52,721 nucleotides of DNA from Leisingera sp. JC1 (GCF_001679925.1 NZ_LYUZ01000079.1:1-52721), one strand, 5' to 3'. Positions 25,424 through 34,096 are shown, numbered from the stretch's first letter. Numbers and translations: made by a program. Notes: generated from the letters alone by a model not told the origin.

Positions 25424-25762
25424 GCGGCACTGCAATCGCATCAGAACCGCAGAGAATCGCGCCCGCCGCATGGCGGGCGCTTTCGTTGCGGGCTGGTCTG
25501 ACAAACAGTGCGTGTGCTTCCGCCGCCATTGTAGGCCTTTGGGCATCAATGTGACCGCCGCCCGTCACAGTTGGGACATATTCCTGGCAACGGATTCTGA
25601 AGTTTCTACGCAAACTCATTTAATTTCAGCAGCTTGCAGGATGCCCTATTTCACAACCCTGAGCAGGTGCCGCCTGTCTGAATTCAGCCTGGAGTGCCCC
25701 ACTTTCAACTATTTCAAATTTTATAGTTTCTCTGTCGGCACCCTGAATGGAGGACCCGGACA
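25424..25762. other. Intergenic region upstream of tail-anchored protein gene
   Basis: No gene is seen. A terminator (25459-25483) closes the transglycosylase unit. The right half is AT-rich with TTTCAA repeated twice within 16 bp near 25703 and a TATAGT-like box close to 25728, which may belong to the promoter of the next gene. Confidence 0.5.
25459..25483 (+). terminator. Terminator after MltB-type gene
   Basis: A perfect 9-bp stem GCGCCCGCC/GGCGGGCGC with a GCAT loop is followed by TTTCG. Confidence 0.7.
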
Positions 25763-26611
25763 GTGGCAGAGAACGTGCAATATACAGGCCGGCTGGGGCT
25801 GGAATGCCGCGACGGCAATACTCTTTCGGCTGCGGTTACCGCAGTTGTGGACACGCTGGATGATTTTGGCCACCCGGCGGAGATGATCACAGCGCGCGCG
25901 GAAAACACCGCCCGTTTGCAGTGTGACCATTATCTTGTGACCGTGCGCCTGCGCCGGGTTCCCCTGCGCCGCACCAGCAAGCTGCCCGGCAGCGTGATGC
26001 AGCCCTCGGCCCTTCTGGAGCTGTCGCTGGCCCCATCCTATCCCGGGTATTGCGATCAGGAAATCTCGGAACTGATTCTGGCCGAAATGCTGCGCCGTCT
26101 GCTGGACAGGGTGGAGGCGACCTTTGTTGAATGGCTCGACACCGGGATTGCGCTGACCTGCGAACAGTTCCTGAGCGCGTTTGATCCCGAAGCCGGCAAC
26201 AGACACGAACCTGTTCCCGTCGCAGCTGCGGCAGTGACCCGCCCGCCTGAGGCAGTCCGCAAGACACAGCCAAGGCCCCGCGGAAAGGACTGCTTTACAC
26301 CTGTGGATCAAACCGCGCTGGCTCTGGAGGCGCATTGCGACCGCGCCTTCCATGAAGCCGAGATCCGCAAAGCGGCGAGTTCGGCTGCGCCGGCCTCCAG
26401 CAGGTCCTGGAACGGGTCGGGCGTCTCTGCCTTCCTCCCGGATCTGCGGGCCAGATGGAGCCGGCAGGTGCAGTCTTCAACGCTGGCCGCAATGACGCTG
26501 ACCCGTCCGCGGCGGCTGCGGCTTATCAGCCATCTGCTGTTTTTGACCGCGCTGCTCCTCTATCTTGAAAGCGCAGGCATGGTTCTGGCAGCCCGGCCGC
26601 TTCTGCCGTAG
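25763..26611 (+). CDS. Unknown protein with C-terminal membrane anchor
   Basis: The 282-residue protein begins with GTG, preceded by GGAGG at good distance. The N-terminal part (about 1-145) looks like a mixed alpha/beta domain. A Pro/Arg-rich linker follows, then a single hydrophobic segment at about 256-276 and a short tail, suggesting a tail-anchored cytoplasmic protein. I do not recognise a family. It is directly upstream of dddP on the same strand, with a terminator hairpin in between. Confidence 0.65.
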   Translation: MAENVQYTGRLGLECRDGNTLSAAVTAVVDTLDDFGHPAEMITARAENTARLQCDHYLVTVRLRRVPLRRTSKLPGSVMQPSALLELSLAPSYPGYCDQEISELILAEMLRRLLDRVEATFVEWLDTGIALTCEQFLSAFDPEAGNRHEPVPVAAAAVTRPPEAVRKTQPRPRGKDCFTPVDQTALALEAHCDRAFHEAEIRKAASSAAPASSRSWNGSGVSAFLPDLRARWSRQVQSSTLAAMTLTRPRRLRLISHLLFLTALLLYLESAGMVLAARPLLP

Positions 26612-26670
26612 TAGCGCTCCAGTTGCGGGGGACCATGGATCCCCTGCCCTCCATTTCTGCTGCAAGTCAG

Positions 26671-26695
26671 AAACGACGGTCAATTCCGTCGTTTT
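26671..26695 (+). terminator. Terminator or attenuator between unknown gene and dddP
   Basis: A perfect 9-bp stem AAACGACGG/CCGTCGTTT with a 6-nt loop runs into TTTC. It lies 60 bp after the upstream stop and 66 bp before the dddP start, so it ends the upstream unit or attenuates read-through into dddP. Confidence 0.75.
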
Positions 26696-26719
26696 CAGCA
26701 GCGATTCCGCCTGATTCCG

Positions 26720-26746
26720 GCTGCACATTGTACAGAACTGTGCAGC
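26720..26746. promoter_or_regulatory. Perfect inverted repeat in front of dddP
   Basis: Arms GCTGCACA (26720-26727) and TGTGCAGC (26739-26746) are separated by 11 bp and abut the AAGGA ribosome binding site of dddP. It is either a repressor operator downstream of the promoter or an RNA hairpin that limits ribosome access. Confidence 0.5.
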
Positions 26747-26760
26747 AAGGACTTCCGAGC

Positions 26761-28104
26761 ATGAACGAGCATTACCGCGACATCCGCAAGATTGACCCCA
26801 CCCGCGGCGCCAAACTCGGCGACAACACTCCGAATGACAATGACCGGGTTGAGATCGGCCCGACCCAGCTGGCATTTGGCGAATGGGCCGAGGCCGGGCT
26901 GCAGCTTCCCGACCTGCAGGCGCTGCGCAAGTTCCGGTGGGAACGGCTGGTCAAGCACATCAACGACCGCGGCTACGGCGGCCTCCTGGTGTTTGACCCG
27001 CTGAACATCCGCTATGCTACCGACAGCACAAACATGCAGCTGTGGAACACCCACAACCCGTTCCGCGCGCTCTTGATCTGCGCCGACGGCTACATGGTGC
27101 TGTGGGACTACAAGCAGTCGCCGTTCCTCAGCGAGTTCAACCCGCTGGTGCGGGAGCAGCGCGCCGGTGCCGACCTGTTCTACTTCGACCGGGGCGACAA
27201 GATCGACGTGGCGGCGGACAAGTTCTCCAACGAGGTGCGCATCCTGCTGGAGGAGCACAGCGGCAGCAACAAACGCCTGGCCGTGGACAAGGTGATGCTG
27301 CACGGGCTGCGGGCGCTGGAGGCACAGGGTTTTGAGATTTACCCCGGCGAGGAGCTGACCGAAAAATGCCGCGCGGTGAAAGGCCCGGACGAGATCCTTG
27401 CGATGCGCTGCGCCCATCACGCCTGCGAAACCGCGGTGGCGGCGATGGAAAAATTTGCCCGCGAGCAGATCCCCGGCGGCAATATCTCTGAAGATGATGT
27501 CTGGGCGGTGCTGCACGCGGAAAACATCCGCCGCGGCGGCGAATGGATCGAGACCCGGCTGCTGGCCTCTGGGCCCCGCACCAACCCGTGGTTCCAGGAA
27601 TGCGGCCCCCGCATCATCCAGAACAACGAGATGATCAGCTTCGACACCGATCTGGTCGGCTCCTACGGGATCTGCATCGACATTTCCCGCAGCTGGTGGA
27701 TCGGAGATGAAAAACCGCGGCCCGACATGATCTATGCCATGCAGCACGGGCTGGAGCACATCCGCCACAACATGGAGATGCTGAAGCCCGGCGTGAACAT
27801 TCAGGAACTGTCCAAGGGCTGCCATCCCCTGGATGATCAGTTCCAGAAGCAGAAATACGGCTGCATGATGCATGGCGTCGGCCTGTGCGATGAATGGCCG
27901 CTGGTGGCCTACCCGGATCAGATGGTCGAAGGCGCCTTCGATTACGAGCTGGAGCCGGGCATGGTGCTCTGCGTCGAGGCGCTGGTTTCTCCGGAAGGTG
28001 GCGATTTCTCGATCAAGCTGGAAGATCAGGTGCTGATTACCGAAGACGGCTATGAGAATCTGACCAGCTACCCCTTCGACAAGGCGCTCTTGGGCGAGGC
28101 CTGA
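26761..28104 (+). CDS. dddP: DMSP lyase DddP
   Basis: The 447-residue protein is a member of the M24 peptidase (creatinase) fold that cleaves the algal osmolyte dimethylsulfoniopropionate into dimethyl sulfide and acrylate. The metal ligands known for Roseobacter DddP are all present at the same numbers: D295, D297, D307, H371, E406 and E421, with the catalytic D377 in HGVGLCDEW. The N-terminal DNTPNDNDRVEIGPTQLAF and the substrate-pocket segment STNMQLWNTHNPFRA are also characteristic, which separates it from true prolidases. The start MNEHYRD has AAGGA upstream. No other DMSP gene (dmdA, dddT transporter, acrylate genes) is in the window. Confidence 0.96.
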   Translation: MNEHYRDIRKIDPTRGAKLGDNTPNDNDRVEIGPTQLAFGEWAEAGLQLPDLQALRKFRWERLVKHINDRGYGGLLVFDPLNIRYATDSTNMQLWNTHNPFRALLICADGYMVLWDYKQSPFLSEFNPLVREQRAGADLFYFDRGDKIDVAADKFSNEVRILLEEHSGSNKRLAVDKVMLHGLRALEAQGFEIYPGEELTEKCRAVKGPDEILAMRCAHHACETAVAAMEKFAREQIPGGNISEDDVWAVLHAENIRRGGEWIETRLLASGPRTNPWFQECGPRIIQNNEMISFDTDLVGSYGICIDISRSWWIGDEKPRPDMIYAMQHGLEHIRHNMEMLKPGVNIQELSKGCHPLDDQFQKQKYGCMMHGVGLCDEWPLVAYPDQMVEGAFDYELEPGMVLCVEALVSPEGGDFSIKLEDQVLITEDGYENLTSYPFDKALLGEA

Positions 28105-28113
28105 ACGCTGCAC

Positions 28114-28140
28114 CCGGCCCCTTCCGCACGAAGGGGCCGG
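28114..28140. terminator. Hairpin between dddP and Nudix gene
   Basis: A perfect 11-bp stem CCGGCCCCTTC/GAAGGGGCCGG with a 5-nt loop lies just after dddP, between convergent genes. It lacks a T tract on either side. Confidence 0.5.
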
Positions 28141-28168
28141 AACGGCCTGCGGCGGCGGGCGCTTCCGA

Positions 28169-28717
28169 TTAACAATGGAGCTTGAGGAACGGCGCCAGCT
28201 TTTCGCGCAGGACCAAAACTCCGGGTGAATCGGTGACTTCCTCAAGCTGGGTCAGCGGCACCCAGGCCAGCGCGTGGGATTCATCGCTGGGAGCAATCTC
28301 TCCCGTCTCTGCCTGAAACAGGTAGCGCACGTCGTAATGCAGATGCGCGCAGTCGCGGGGATGCGCCGGGATTTCGTGAATGTCGACATCGAAGACCTGC
28401 GCCGACAGCGGCCTGATCCGCGTGAGCCCGCTTTCCTCGTAAGCTTCCTTCAGCGCCACGAACGGCACATCGGCAATGCCGTCGCAATGGCCGCCCAGCT
28501 GGAACCAGCGGTTGAGCTTCTTGTGATGGGTCAGCAGCACACATTGCAGGTCCGGTGACAGCACAAAGGCGGAGCCGGTGATATGGCCGGTTTCCGGATT
28601 ACGGCCAAAGGCCTGAGGCTCGCTGGCGCAAAACTCAGACAGGCGATCCCACATGCCACGGTCCCGCGCGGTCTGCGGGCTGTAACATCCGATGCCCGTA
28701 AGTGCGTTGCTGCTCAT
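28169..28717 (-). CDS. Nudix hydrolase
   Basis: The 182-residue protein hydrolyses a nucleoside diphosphate linked to some other moiety; the exact substrate is unknown. The Nudix box reads GHCDGIADVPFVALKEAYEE: the metal-binding KEAYEESGL half is complete except Lys for Arg, while the first Glu is Ala. Such GGHCDG-type boxes occur in a known subgroup. The ATG has a GAAGG site. It is convergent with dddP and divergent from the hydrolase-OsmC gene. Confidence 0.88.
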   Translation of the reverse strand: MSSNALTGIGCYSPQTARDRGMWDRLSEFCASEPQAFGRNPETGHITGSAFVLSPDLQCVLLTHHKKLNRWFQLGGHCDGIADVPFVALKEAYEESGLTRIRPLSAQVFDVDIHEIPAHPRDCAHLHYDVRYLFQAETGEIAPSDESHALAWVPLTQLEEVTDSPGVLVLREKLAPFLKLHC

Positions 28718-28812
28718 CTGCCTTCACCTTCCCGTGACGTTCCGGCCTGTTGGCTTGTTAGAGGCTGTCCGAGCGCTCAATCTATGCGGAACACCCAACA
28801 AAGGCCACGCCC

Positions 28813-30045
28813 ATGCCCACGGAACGGATCACCTTTACCGGCCACGCCGGAAACACTCTTGCTGCCCGCCTCGACCTGCCCGAGGGGCCGGTGCTGGCGA
28901 CAGCGCTCTTTGCCCATTGCTTCACCTGCTCCAAGGACATTCCGGCGGCGCGGCGGATTGCCGGACGGCTGGCGGCCATGGGCATTGCGGTCCTGCGGTT
29001 CGACTTCACCGGGCTGGGGCATTCGGAGGGCGAGTTTGAGAACACCACCTTCAGCTCTAACGTGGCGGACCTGATCAAGGCCGCGCAATACCTGGCGGCG
29101 CGCGATATGGCGCCGGCGCTGCTGATCGGCCATTCGCTGGGCGGCGCCGCAGTTCTGCGGGCGCGTGCGGGCATTCCGTCTGTGAAGGGCGTGGTGACCC
29201 TGGGGGCGCCGTTTGATCCGGGCCATGTCTCGCACCACTTCGATGCCGCCCTGCCGGAGATCGAGGCCAAGGGCCGCGCCGAGGTCTGCCTGGGCGGGCG
29301 GCCGTTTGTGATCGGCAAGAAGTTTGTCGACGACATCCATGCCGAGGCACTGGCGCCTGCAATTGCGGAGCTGAAGGCGGCGCTGCTGGTGCTGCATGCG
29401 CCGCGTGATGAGACCGTGAGCATCGACAATGCCGCGTCGATCTTCACCGCCGCCAAGCATCCCAAAAGCTTTGTCACCCTGGATGACGCCGACCACCTGA
29501 TCACCCGCGCGGCGGATGCCGAATACGCAGCAGAAGTGATTGCCGCCTGGGCCGGGCGCTATGTCAAAATGGCGCCGCCCGCGCCGCCGCCCGGTGCGCC
29601 GGAGGGCATCCTGAGGGTGACGGAGGCGGACCCGGAGGGTTTCCTGCAGGATGTGCAATCCGGCCCCTACCACCATGCCTTCGCCGACGAGCCGCTGGCC
29701 TATGGCGGCACCAACCGCGGAATGTCGCCTTACGGTTTTGTCGCCGCGGGCCTGGGCGCTTGCACCTCGATGACGCTCAGGATGTATGCCCGCCGCAAGG
29801 GCTGGCCGCTGGAGGGGATCAGCGTCGATGTGAGCCACGACAAGGTGCACGCCCAGGATGCGCTGCCGTCGGGGCCTGCCAAGATCGACCAGTTCACCCG
29901 GGTGGTGCGCCTCTGCGGACCGTTGAGCGCAGAGCAGCGCGCGCGGCTGCTGGAAATCGCTGACAAATGCCCGGTGCACCGGACGCTGGAAAGCGGCGCC
30001 AAGGTGGTGACAAGGCTGGAAGCTGCGGAAAAAGCCGTTGCCTGA
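28813..30045 (+). CDS. Alpha/beta hydrolase-OsmC fusion protein
   Basis: The 410-residue protein has an N-terminal alpha/beta hydrolase domain with S108 in GHSLGG, D199 and H228 as likely triad, and a Pro-rich linker (254-264). The C-terminal OsmC domain has the two redox cysteines C317 (GACTSM) and C386 (DKCPVHRTL). OsmC proteins reduce organic hydroperoxides, so the hydrolase part may release a lipid or ester that the peroxidase part then treats; this is inference. The fusion occurs in other proteobacteria. AAAGG precedes the ATG. Confidence 0.92.
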   Translation: MPTERITFTGHAGNTLAARLDLPEGPVLATALFAHCFTCSKDIPAARRIAGRLAAMGIAVLRFDFTGLGHSEGEFENTTFSSNVADLIKAAQYLAARDMAPALLIGHSLGGAAVLRARAGIPSVKGVVTLGAPFDPGHVSHHFDAALPEIEAKGRAEVCLGGRPFVIGKKFVDDIHAEALAPAIAELKAALLVLHAPRDETVSIDNAASIFTAAKHPKSFVTLDDADHLITRAADAEYAAEVIAAWAGRYVKMAPPAPPPGAPEGILRVTEADPEGFLQDVQSGPYHHAFADEPLAYGGTNRGMSPYGFVAAGLGACTSMTLRMYARRKGWPLEGISVDVSHDKVHAQDALPSGPAKIDQFTRVVRLCGPLSAEQRARLLEIADKCPVHRTLESGAKVVTRLEAAEKAVA

Positions 30046-30197
30046 CGCTCCCGAATTTCCGTCAGCGCTCCCGCGCCCGGACGGTGCAGTCGTGAGAACC
30101 CGACTGCTGCGGAATTTGCGCCACATCAAAGTCCGGCCACACAATCCCGACCATGCTGTGTCCACGCCCGGCCGCCGCCGGGCATGGGAGGAGAGAC

Positions 30198-30455
30198 ATG
30201 GGACTTTTCGCGAAACTCGGGCGCAGCAGCGATCTGGTGCAGGGCATGGCCAGCCGTCTGGGCATCGACTATGGCGGCATCGTGGCCGCGGACCCGCAGG
30301 CGCAGGGCCAGAAATACATGCGCGCGGTCTTGCGTTGCAGCACCTGCCGCAACCAGGACGGCTGCAGTGACTTGCAGCGGGAGACAACGGAGCTGGCGGA
30401 GGCGCCGTCCTACTGCCGCAACGCTCAGCTGCTGGCGCATTTACGGGGCGGCTAA
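30198..30455 (+). CDS. DUF6455 family cysteine protein
   Basis: The 85-residue protein starts MGLFAKLGRSSDLVQGMA, typical of the Rhodobacteraceae DUF6455 group. Four cysteines (C47, C50, C56, C73) sit in MRAVLRCSTCRNQDGC and SYCRNA and could bind zinc or an iron-sulfur cluster. Function is unknown. GGAGGAGA precedes the ATG, a strong site. Confidence 0.82.
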   Translation: MGLFAKLGRSSDLVQGMASRLGIDYGGIVAADPQAQGQKYMRAVLRCSTCRNQDGCSDLQRETTELAEAPSYCRNAQLLAHLRGG

Positions 30456-30525
30456 CCCCTTCTATACGGCTGCTCGCATCCGCTGTGTACTATCCAGTTT
30501 GCAGCGTGCGGATCTGCGCGCTGGC

Positions 30526-30873
30526 TCACTCTGCAGTCTCAGCGTACCGGCCGGTGGTGATGTCACCGCCTTCCCCAACAAACCGGATGGCCTCGCCGTT
30601 GCTTTCCAGCGCGTAACAGGCCCACAGATCCGAAGGCGGCCAGGTGGAGCAGTATTTTCCACCCCGCACCCCCCAGTAGCCCCAGCTGTCATGGCCTGCG
30701 TTATAAAGCGTCCGGCCTGAGGCACGGAATTCCTGCCAGGCACCGCTGCCGTAAACCAGCTTGCGCCCTTCCAGCGCCGCCTGCACTTCTTCACCGTTCA
30801 AAACCCGCCATTCGTCGCCCCAAACCGGCGAAACGGTGCATGATAACGCAATCATCAGGGCAAACTGCCTCAT
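30526..30873 (-). CDS. Small secreted protein of unknown function
   Basis: The 115-residue protein has a signal peptide (cleavage near SPVWG-DEW) and a small mature domain with LNGEEVQAALEGRKLVYG, a SWGYWGV motif, and KYCSTWPPSDLWACYALE, whose C75 and C86 may form a disulfide. Similar short periplasmic proteins are common in alphaproteobacteria, but none that I can name has a known role. It is divergent from purB across 86 bp. Confidence 0.75.
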   Translation of the reverse strand: MRQFALMIALSCTVSPVWGDEWRVLNGEEVQAALEGRKLVYGSGAWQEFRASGRTLYNAGHDSWGYWGVRGGKYCSTWPPSDLWACYALESNGEAIRFVGEGGDITTGRYAETAE

Positions 30874-30959
30874 GGCCCTCTCCCAGCCTTGCTGTCCTGT
30901 CTCTGCTGATCTAAGAGGCCGGGCATCTGCTGCGCAATCACATAAAGGTGCCTTCGCCC

Positions 30960-32264
30960 ATGATCCCCCGCTATTCCCGCCCCGAGATGGTCGCAATCTG
31001 GTCGCCCGAGACCAAATTCAAGATCTGGTACGAGATCGAGGCGCATGCCTGCGAAGCCATGGCCAACCTCGGCGTGATCCCGCGCGAGAACGCTGACGCG
31101 GTGTGGAAAGCCAAAGACGTGGAATTCGACGTCGCCCGCATCGACGAGATCGAGGCCGTCACCAAGCATGACGTCATCGCCTTCCTGACCCATCTGGCCG
31201 AACATGTCGGCTCTGAAGAGGCGCGTTTTGTGCACCAGGGCATGACGTCGTCGGACGTGCTGGACACCTGCCTGAACGTGCAGCTGGTGCGCGCCGCCGA
31301 CATTCTGCTGGAGGGCATGGACAAGGTGCTGGCGGCGCTGAAAAAACGCGCGCTGGAGCACAAGAACACCGTGCGAGTCGGCCGCAGCCACGGCATTCAC
31401 GCAGAGCCGACCACCATGGGCCTGACCTTTGCCCGCTTCTATGCGGAAATGGACCGCAACAAGAACCGCCTGGAAAAGGCCCGCTGGGAAGTTGCCACCG
31501 GCGCGATCTCCGGCGCGGTCGGCACCTTCGCCAACATCGACCCGGCGGTTGAGGAACATGTTTGCGAGCAGCTGGGCCTGCGCCCTGAGCCGATTTCCAC
31601 CCAGGTGATCCCGCGCGACCGCCACGCGATGTTCTTTGCCACCCTGGGCGTGATTGCTTCGTCGATCGAGAACGTCGCGGTGGAAATCCGCCACATGCAG
31701 CGCACCGAGGTTCTGGAAGGCGCGGAATTCTTCTCGATGGGCCAGAAAGGCTCCTCGGCGATGCCGCACAAGAAGAACCCGGTTCTGACCGAGAACCTCA
31801 CCGGCCTTGCGCGCCTGGTGCGCATGGCGGTGATCCCGGCGATGGAAAACGTGGCGCTGTGGCATGAGCGCGATATCTCGCACTCCTCCGTCGAGCGCGG
31901 CATCGGCCCGGATGCGACCATCACCCTGGACTTCGCTCTGCACCGTCTGGCCGGGGTCGTCGACAAGATGCTGGTTTTCCCGGAGAACATGCTGGACAAC
32001 ATGAACAAATTCCCGGGCCTGGTAATGTCGCAGCGGGTGCTGCTGGCACTGACCCAGGCCGGCGTCAGCCGCGAGGACGCCTATGCAATGGTGCAGCGCA
32101 ACGCCCTGAAAGTCTGGGAGGAGCGCGTCGATTTCCGCGAGCTTCTGCTGGCCGATGCGGACGTGGTTGCGGCGCTGGGCGAAGAAGCGATCAACGAGAA
32201 GTTCGACATGGGCTACCACACCAAACATGTCGACACGATTTTCAAGCGCGTGTTCGGCGATTAA
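30960..32264 (+). CDS. purB: Adenylosuccinate lyase
   Basis: The 434-residue enzyme catalyses two fumarate-releasing steps in purine synthesis (SAICAR to AICAR and adenylosuccinate to AMP). The superfamily signature GSSAMPHKKNP is at 264-274, and TSSDVLDT and GRSHGIHAEP supply other active-site parts. The start MIPRYSRPEM matches the family; a GTG four codons earlier is less likely, since it overlaps the AAAGG site. A strong terminator follows. Confidence 0.98.
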   Translation: MIPRYSRPEMVAIWSPETKFKIWYEIEAHACEAMANLGVIPRENADAVWKAKDVEFDVARIDEIEAVTKHDVIAFLTHLAEHVGSEEARFVHQGMTSSDVLDTCLNVQLVRAADILLEGMDKVLAALKKRALEHKNTVRVGRSHGIHAEPTTMGLTFARFYAEMDRNKNRLEKARWEVATGAISGAVGTFANIDPAVEEHVCEQLGLRPEPISTQVIPRDRHAMFFATLGVIASSIENVAVEIRHMQRTEVLEGAEFFSMGQKGSSAMPHKKNPVLTENLTGLARLVRMAVIPAMENVALWHERDISHSSVERGIGPDATITLDFALHRLAGVVDKMLVFPENMLDNMNKFPGLVMSQRVLLALTQAGVSREDAYAMVQRNALKVWEERVDFRELLLADADVVAALGEEAINEKFDMGYHTKHVDTIFKRVFGD

Positions 32265-32288
32265 GCCGGGCTACAGCATTGGATCTTC

Positions 32289-32320
32289 AGCGTCCCGTCA
32301 ACCTGACGGGGCGCTTTTTT
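32289..32320 (+). terminator. purB terminator
   Basis: A 12-bp stem AGCGTCCCGTCA/TGACGGGGCGCT (one wobble) with a 3-nt loop runs into six T residues. Confidence 0.93.
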
Positions 32321-32391
32321 GTCGAAATTTCAACATCTGCGGGCCATAGTCCCCCTGTTAAGACAGCAGCATCGGCCTTCGCGGCAGGGCC

Positions 32392-33426
32392 GTGGCAAGG
32401 TTTCAGCGGGTTTGCGATTTGAGCTTGTTTTCGAAATTTGACGACAGCGCGGTGCAGCGCAAAGTGGCGGAGTTCAATTCTGCATGCGGCCAGCCGGGCG
32501 AAACCGCCTACACCTGCATCCATAAATCCGGCTTTGGCAAACGGGCGCAGCTGGTGTTTAGCCTCGTGCACGAAAACGGCCAGAGCTTTGCCCTGAAATG
32601 CGACCAGCTTGAGGAGCCGGGCTGGCTTGAACCCGAGTTCCGGCATCTGCAGAGGCTGCAGGCGCATTTCGCCGATGATGTGCGCCTGTCTGTAACCGAA
32701 CCAGTATACCTCGGCCGCGACGGCACTTTCCATGTCACTCGCTTTTCCACGGGCCAGACCGCGACAGGCATGTACCTGCGCGCCTCGTCCCCGGAACAAG
32801 CAGCACAGGTCTTCCGCCGCGCTGGCGCCTGGTTGCACAAGCTGCACGAGCTGGAAACAGCATCCGAAGACCGGTTTCACACAGGTTGGATCTTTGACGA
32901 GATCGACACCGCGCTAGCGCAGGTTCCAGACGACGGGCAACCTGATGCCCGGGCGCTTGGTCACATCCAACGCCTGTCGGAGCAAGCGGAGGCCCTGCAG
33001 GGTCGGACCGCCCCCAGCCTGTTCGCCCATGGCGATTTTCACGGCGGCAACCTGATCTACGGTAAGGGCACAGCTTGCGGGCTGGATCTGGCCTATGCTC
33101 ACCGCAAGCTGGGTCTCTATGATGTTGTGGATTTCCTAATGCTGGATCTGCTAAAACCCGCCAGCCCGCAGGATCTGGGAGCAGGCGGCATCCGCCAGCA
33201 TCATGTGGATATGTTCCTGCGCACTTATCGCCATCCGGTACCGCCTGATTTGCTGGCCTTCAGCCTGCGCGCCAAGCTCATGACCGAATGGGCTAAGCTG
33301 ACTGCCCGCGCCCCCGCCGAAGGCAGCCGCGCAGCGCGGCGGCTTGCAGAGATCCGTGGCCGATTGGCGCATGTTTTTACACCAGCCCCCCATGCTTCCC
33401 ACGATTTGGCGCAACACCAGACTTAA
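32392..33426 (+). CDS. Aminoglycoside phosphotransferase-like kinase
   Basis: The 344-residue protein has the APH/choline-kinase catalytic motif HGDFHGGN (H213, D215, N220) followed by GLDLAYAHRKLGLYD, which places the metal-binding Asp. The N-terminal lobe has QSFALKCDQ with the likely ATP-binding Lys. The substrate is unknown; similar proteins act on small alcohols or cell-wall sugars. The start is GTG with GGCAGG upstream, not certain; a later TTG is possible. Confidence 0.8.
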   Translation: MARFQRVCDLSLFSKFDDSAVQRKVAEFNSACGQPGETAYTCIHKSGFGKRAQLVFSLVHENGQSFALKCDQLEEPGWLEPEFRHLQRLQAHFADDVRLSVTEPVYLGRDGTFHVTRFSTGQTATGMYLRASSPEQAAQVFRRAGAWLHKLHELETASEDRFHTGWIFDEIDTALAQVPDDGQPDARALGHIQRLSEQAEALQGRTAPSLFAHGDFHGGNLIYGKGTACGLDLAYAHRKLGLYDVVDFLMLDLLKPASPQDLGAGGIRQHHVDMFLRTYRHPVPPDLLAFSLRAKLMTEWAKLTARAPAEGSRAARRLAEIRGRLAHVFTPAPHASHDLAQHQT

Positions 33427-33520
33427 TCCGGAACCAACGCAAATTTGAAGACAACCGGCTCGCCTTCGCCGCGGAAGCTGGGCTAGTTTGTCCGCAACCC
33501 ACACCGCAGGAGCTTCAGAC

Positions 33521-34096
33521 ATGCGCCGACTTGCCCAAAGATCCGTCCCGACTGCAGCCCCGCTCCCGGCTTTGCTTCTGATGGTCTGCCTTACAGCGCC
33601 GCAGGCGGCCCTTGCCGCCAGCGGCAACGATTGGAACCCGCCGAAACCAACTGAGACCACCAAGACCTGCAAGGGCAAGCGGGTGTGGGATGAGGAGAAG
33701 AAACGCTGTGTTCGGCCGCGGAAGTCCTCGCTGAACCAGGACGGGCTGCTGGGTGCAGCCAGAGAGCTGGCCTATGCCGGACGCCAGGAAGACGCCCAGG
33801 CGGTGCTGAGCGCAATGGCCGATCAGAAGGACAGCATGGTGCTGACCTACTGGGGCTTCACCCATCGCAAGCTCGGCAACCAGGAACTGGCGCAGGCCTA
33901 TTATGATCAGGCGCTGGCGCAGGACCCTGACAACATCCTGGCACGGTCCTATATGGGCCAAGGCTTTGTTGAACAGGGAAAATACGGCGCGGCCCTTGCC
34001 CAATGGAAGGAAATCCGCGCCCGCGGCGGTGGTGGCAGCTGGGCCGAGGCCTCATTGCGCAGCGCGCTGGAAACAGGCACCTCCTACAGCTACTAG
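33521..34096 (+). CDS. Secreted TPR protein
   Basis: The 191-residue protein has a signal peptide ending near AALA-ASG, a short cysteine-pair region (TCKGKRVWDEEKKRC) and about three tetratricopeptide repeats (roughly 80-170, for example YYDQALAQDPDNILARSYMG). It probably scaffolds a periplasmic complex. No partner can be named. GGAG lies 8 bp before the ATG. Confidence 0.82.
   Translation: MRRLAQRSVPTAAPLPALLLMVCLTAPQAALAASGNDWNPPKPTETTKTCKGKRVWDEEKKRCVRPRKSSLNQDGLLGAARELAYAGRQEDAQAVLSAMADQKDSMVLTYWGFTHRKLGNQELAQAYYDQALAQDPDNILARSYMGQGFVEQGKYGAALAQWKEIRARGGGGSWAEASLRSALETGTSYSY

Noticed and set aside
26761-28104. Xaa-Pro aminopeptidase/creatinase
   Set aside because: The fold is shared, but the full DddP metal and catalytic set and its N-terminal segment favour the DMSP lyase.
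28777-30387. A 536-codon minus-strand frame over the hydrolase-OsmC gene
   Set aside because: The sense gene has two complete domains with catalytic residues; the antisense frame has none.
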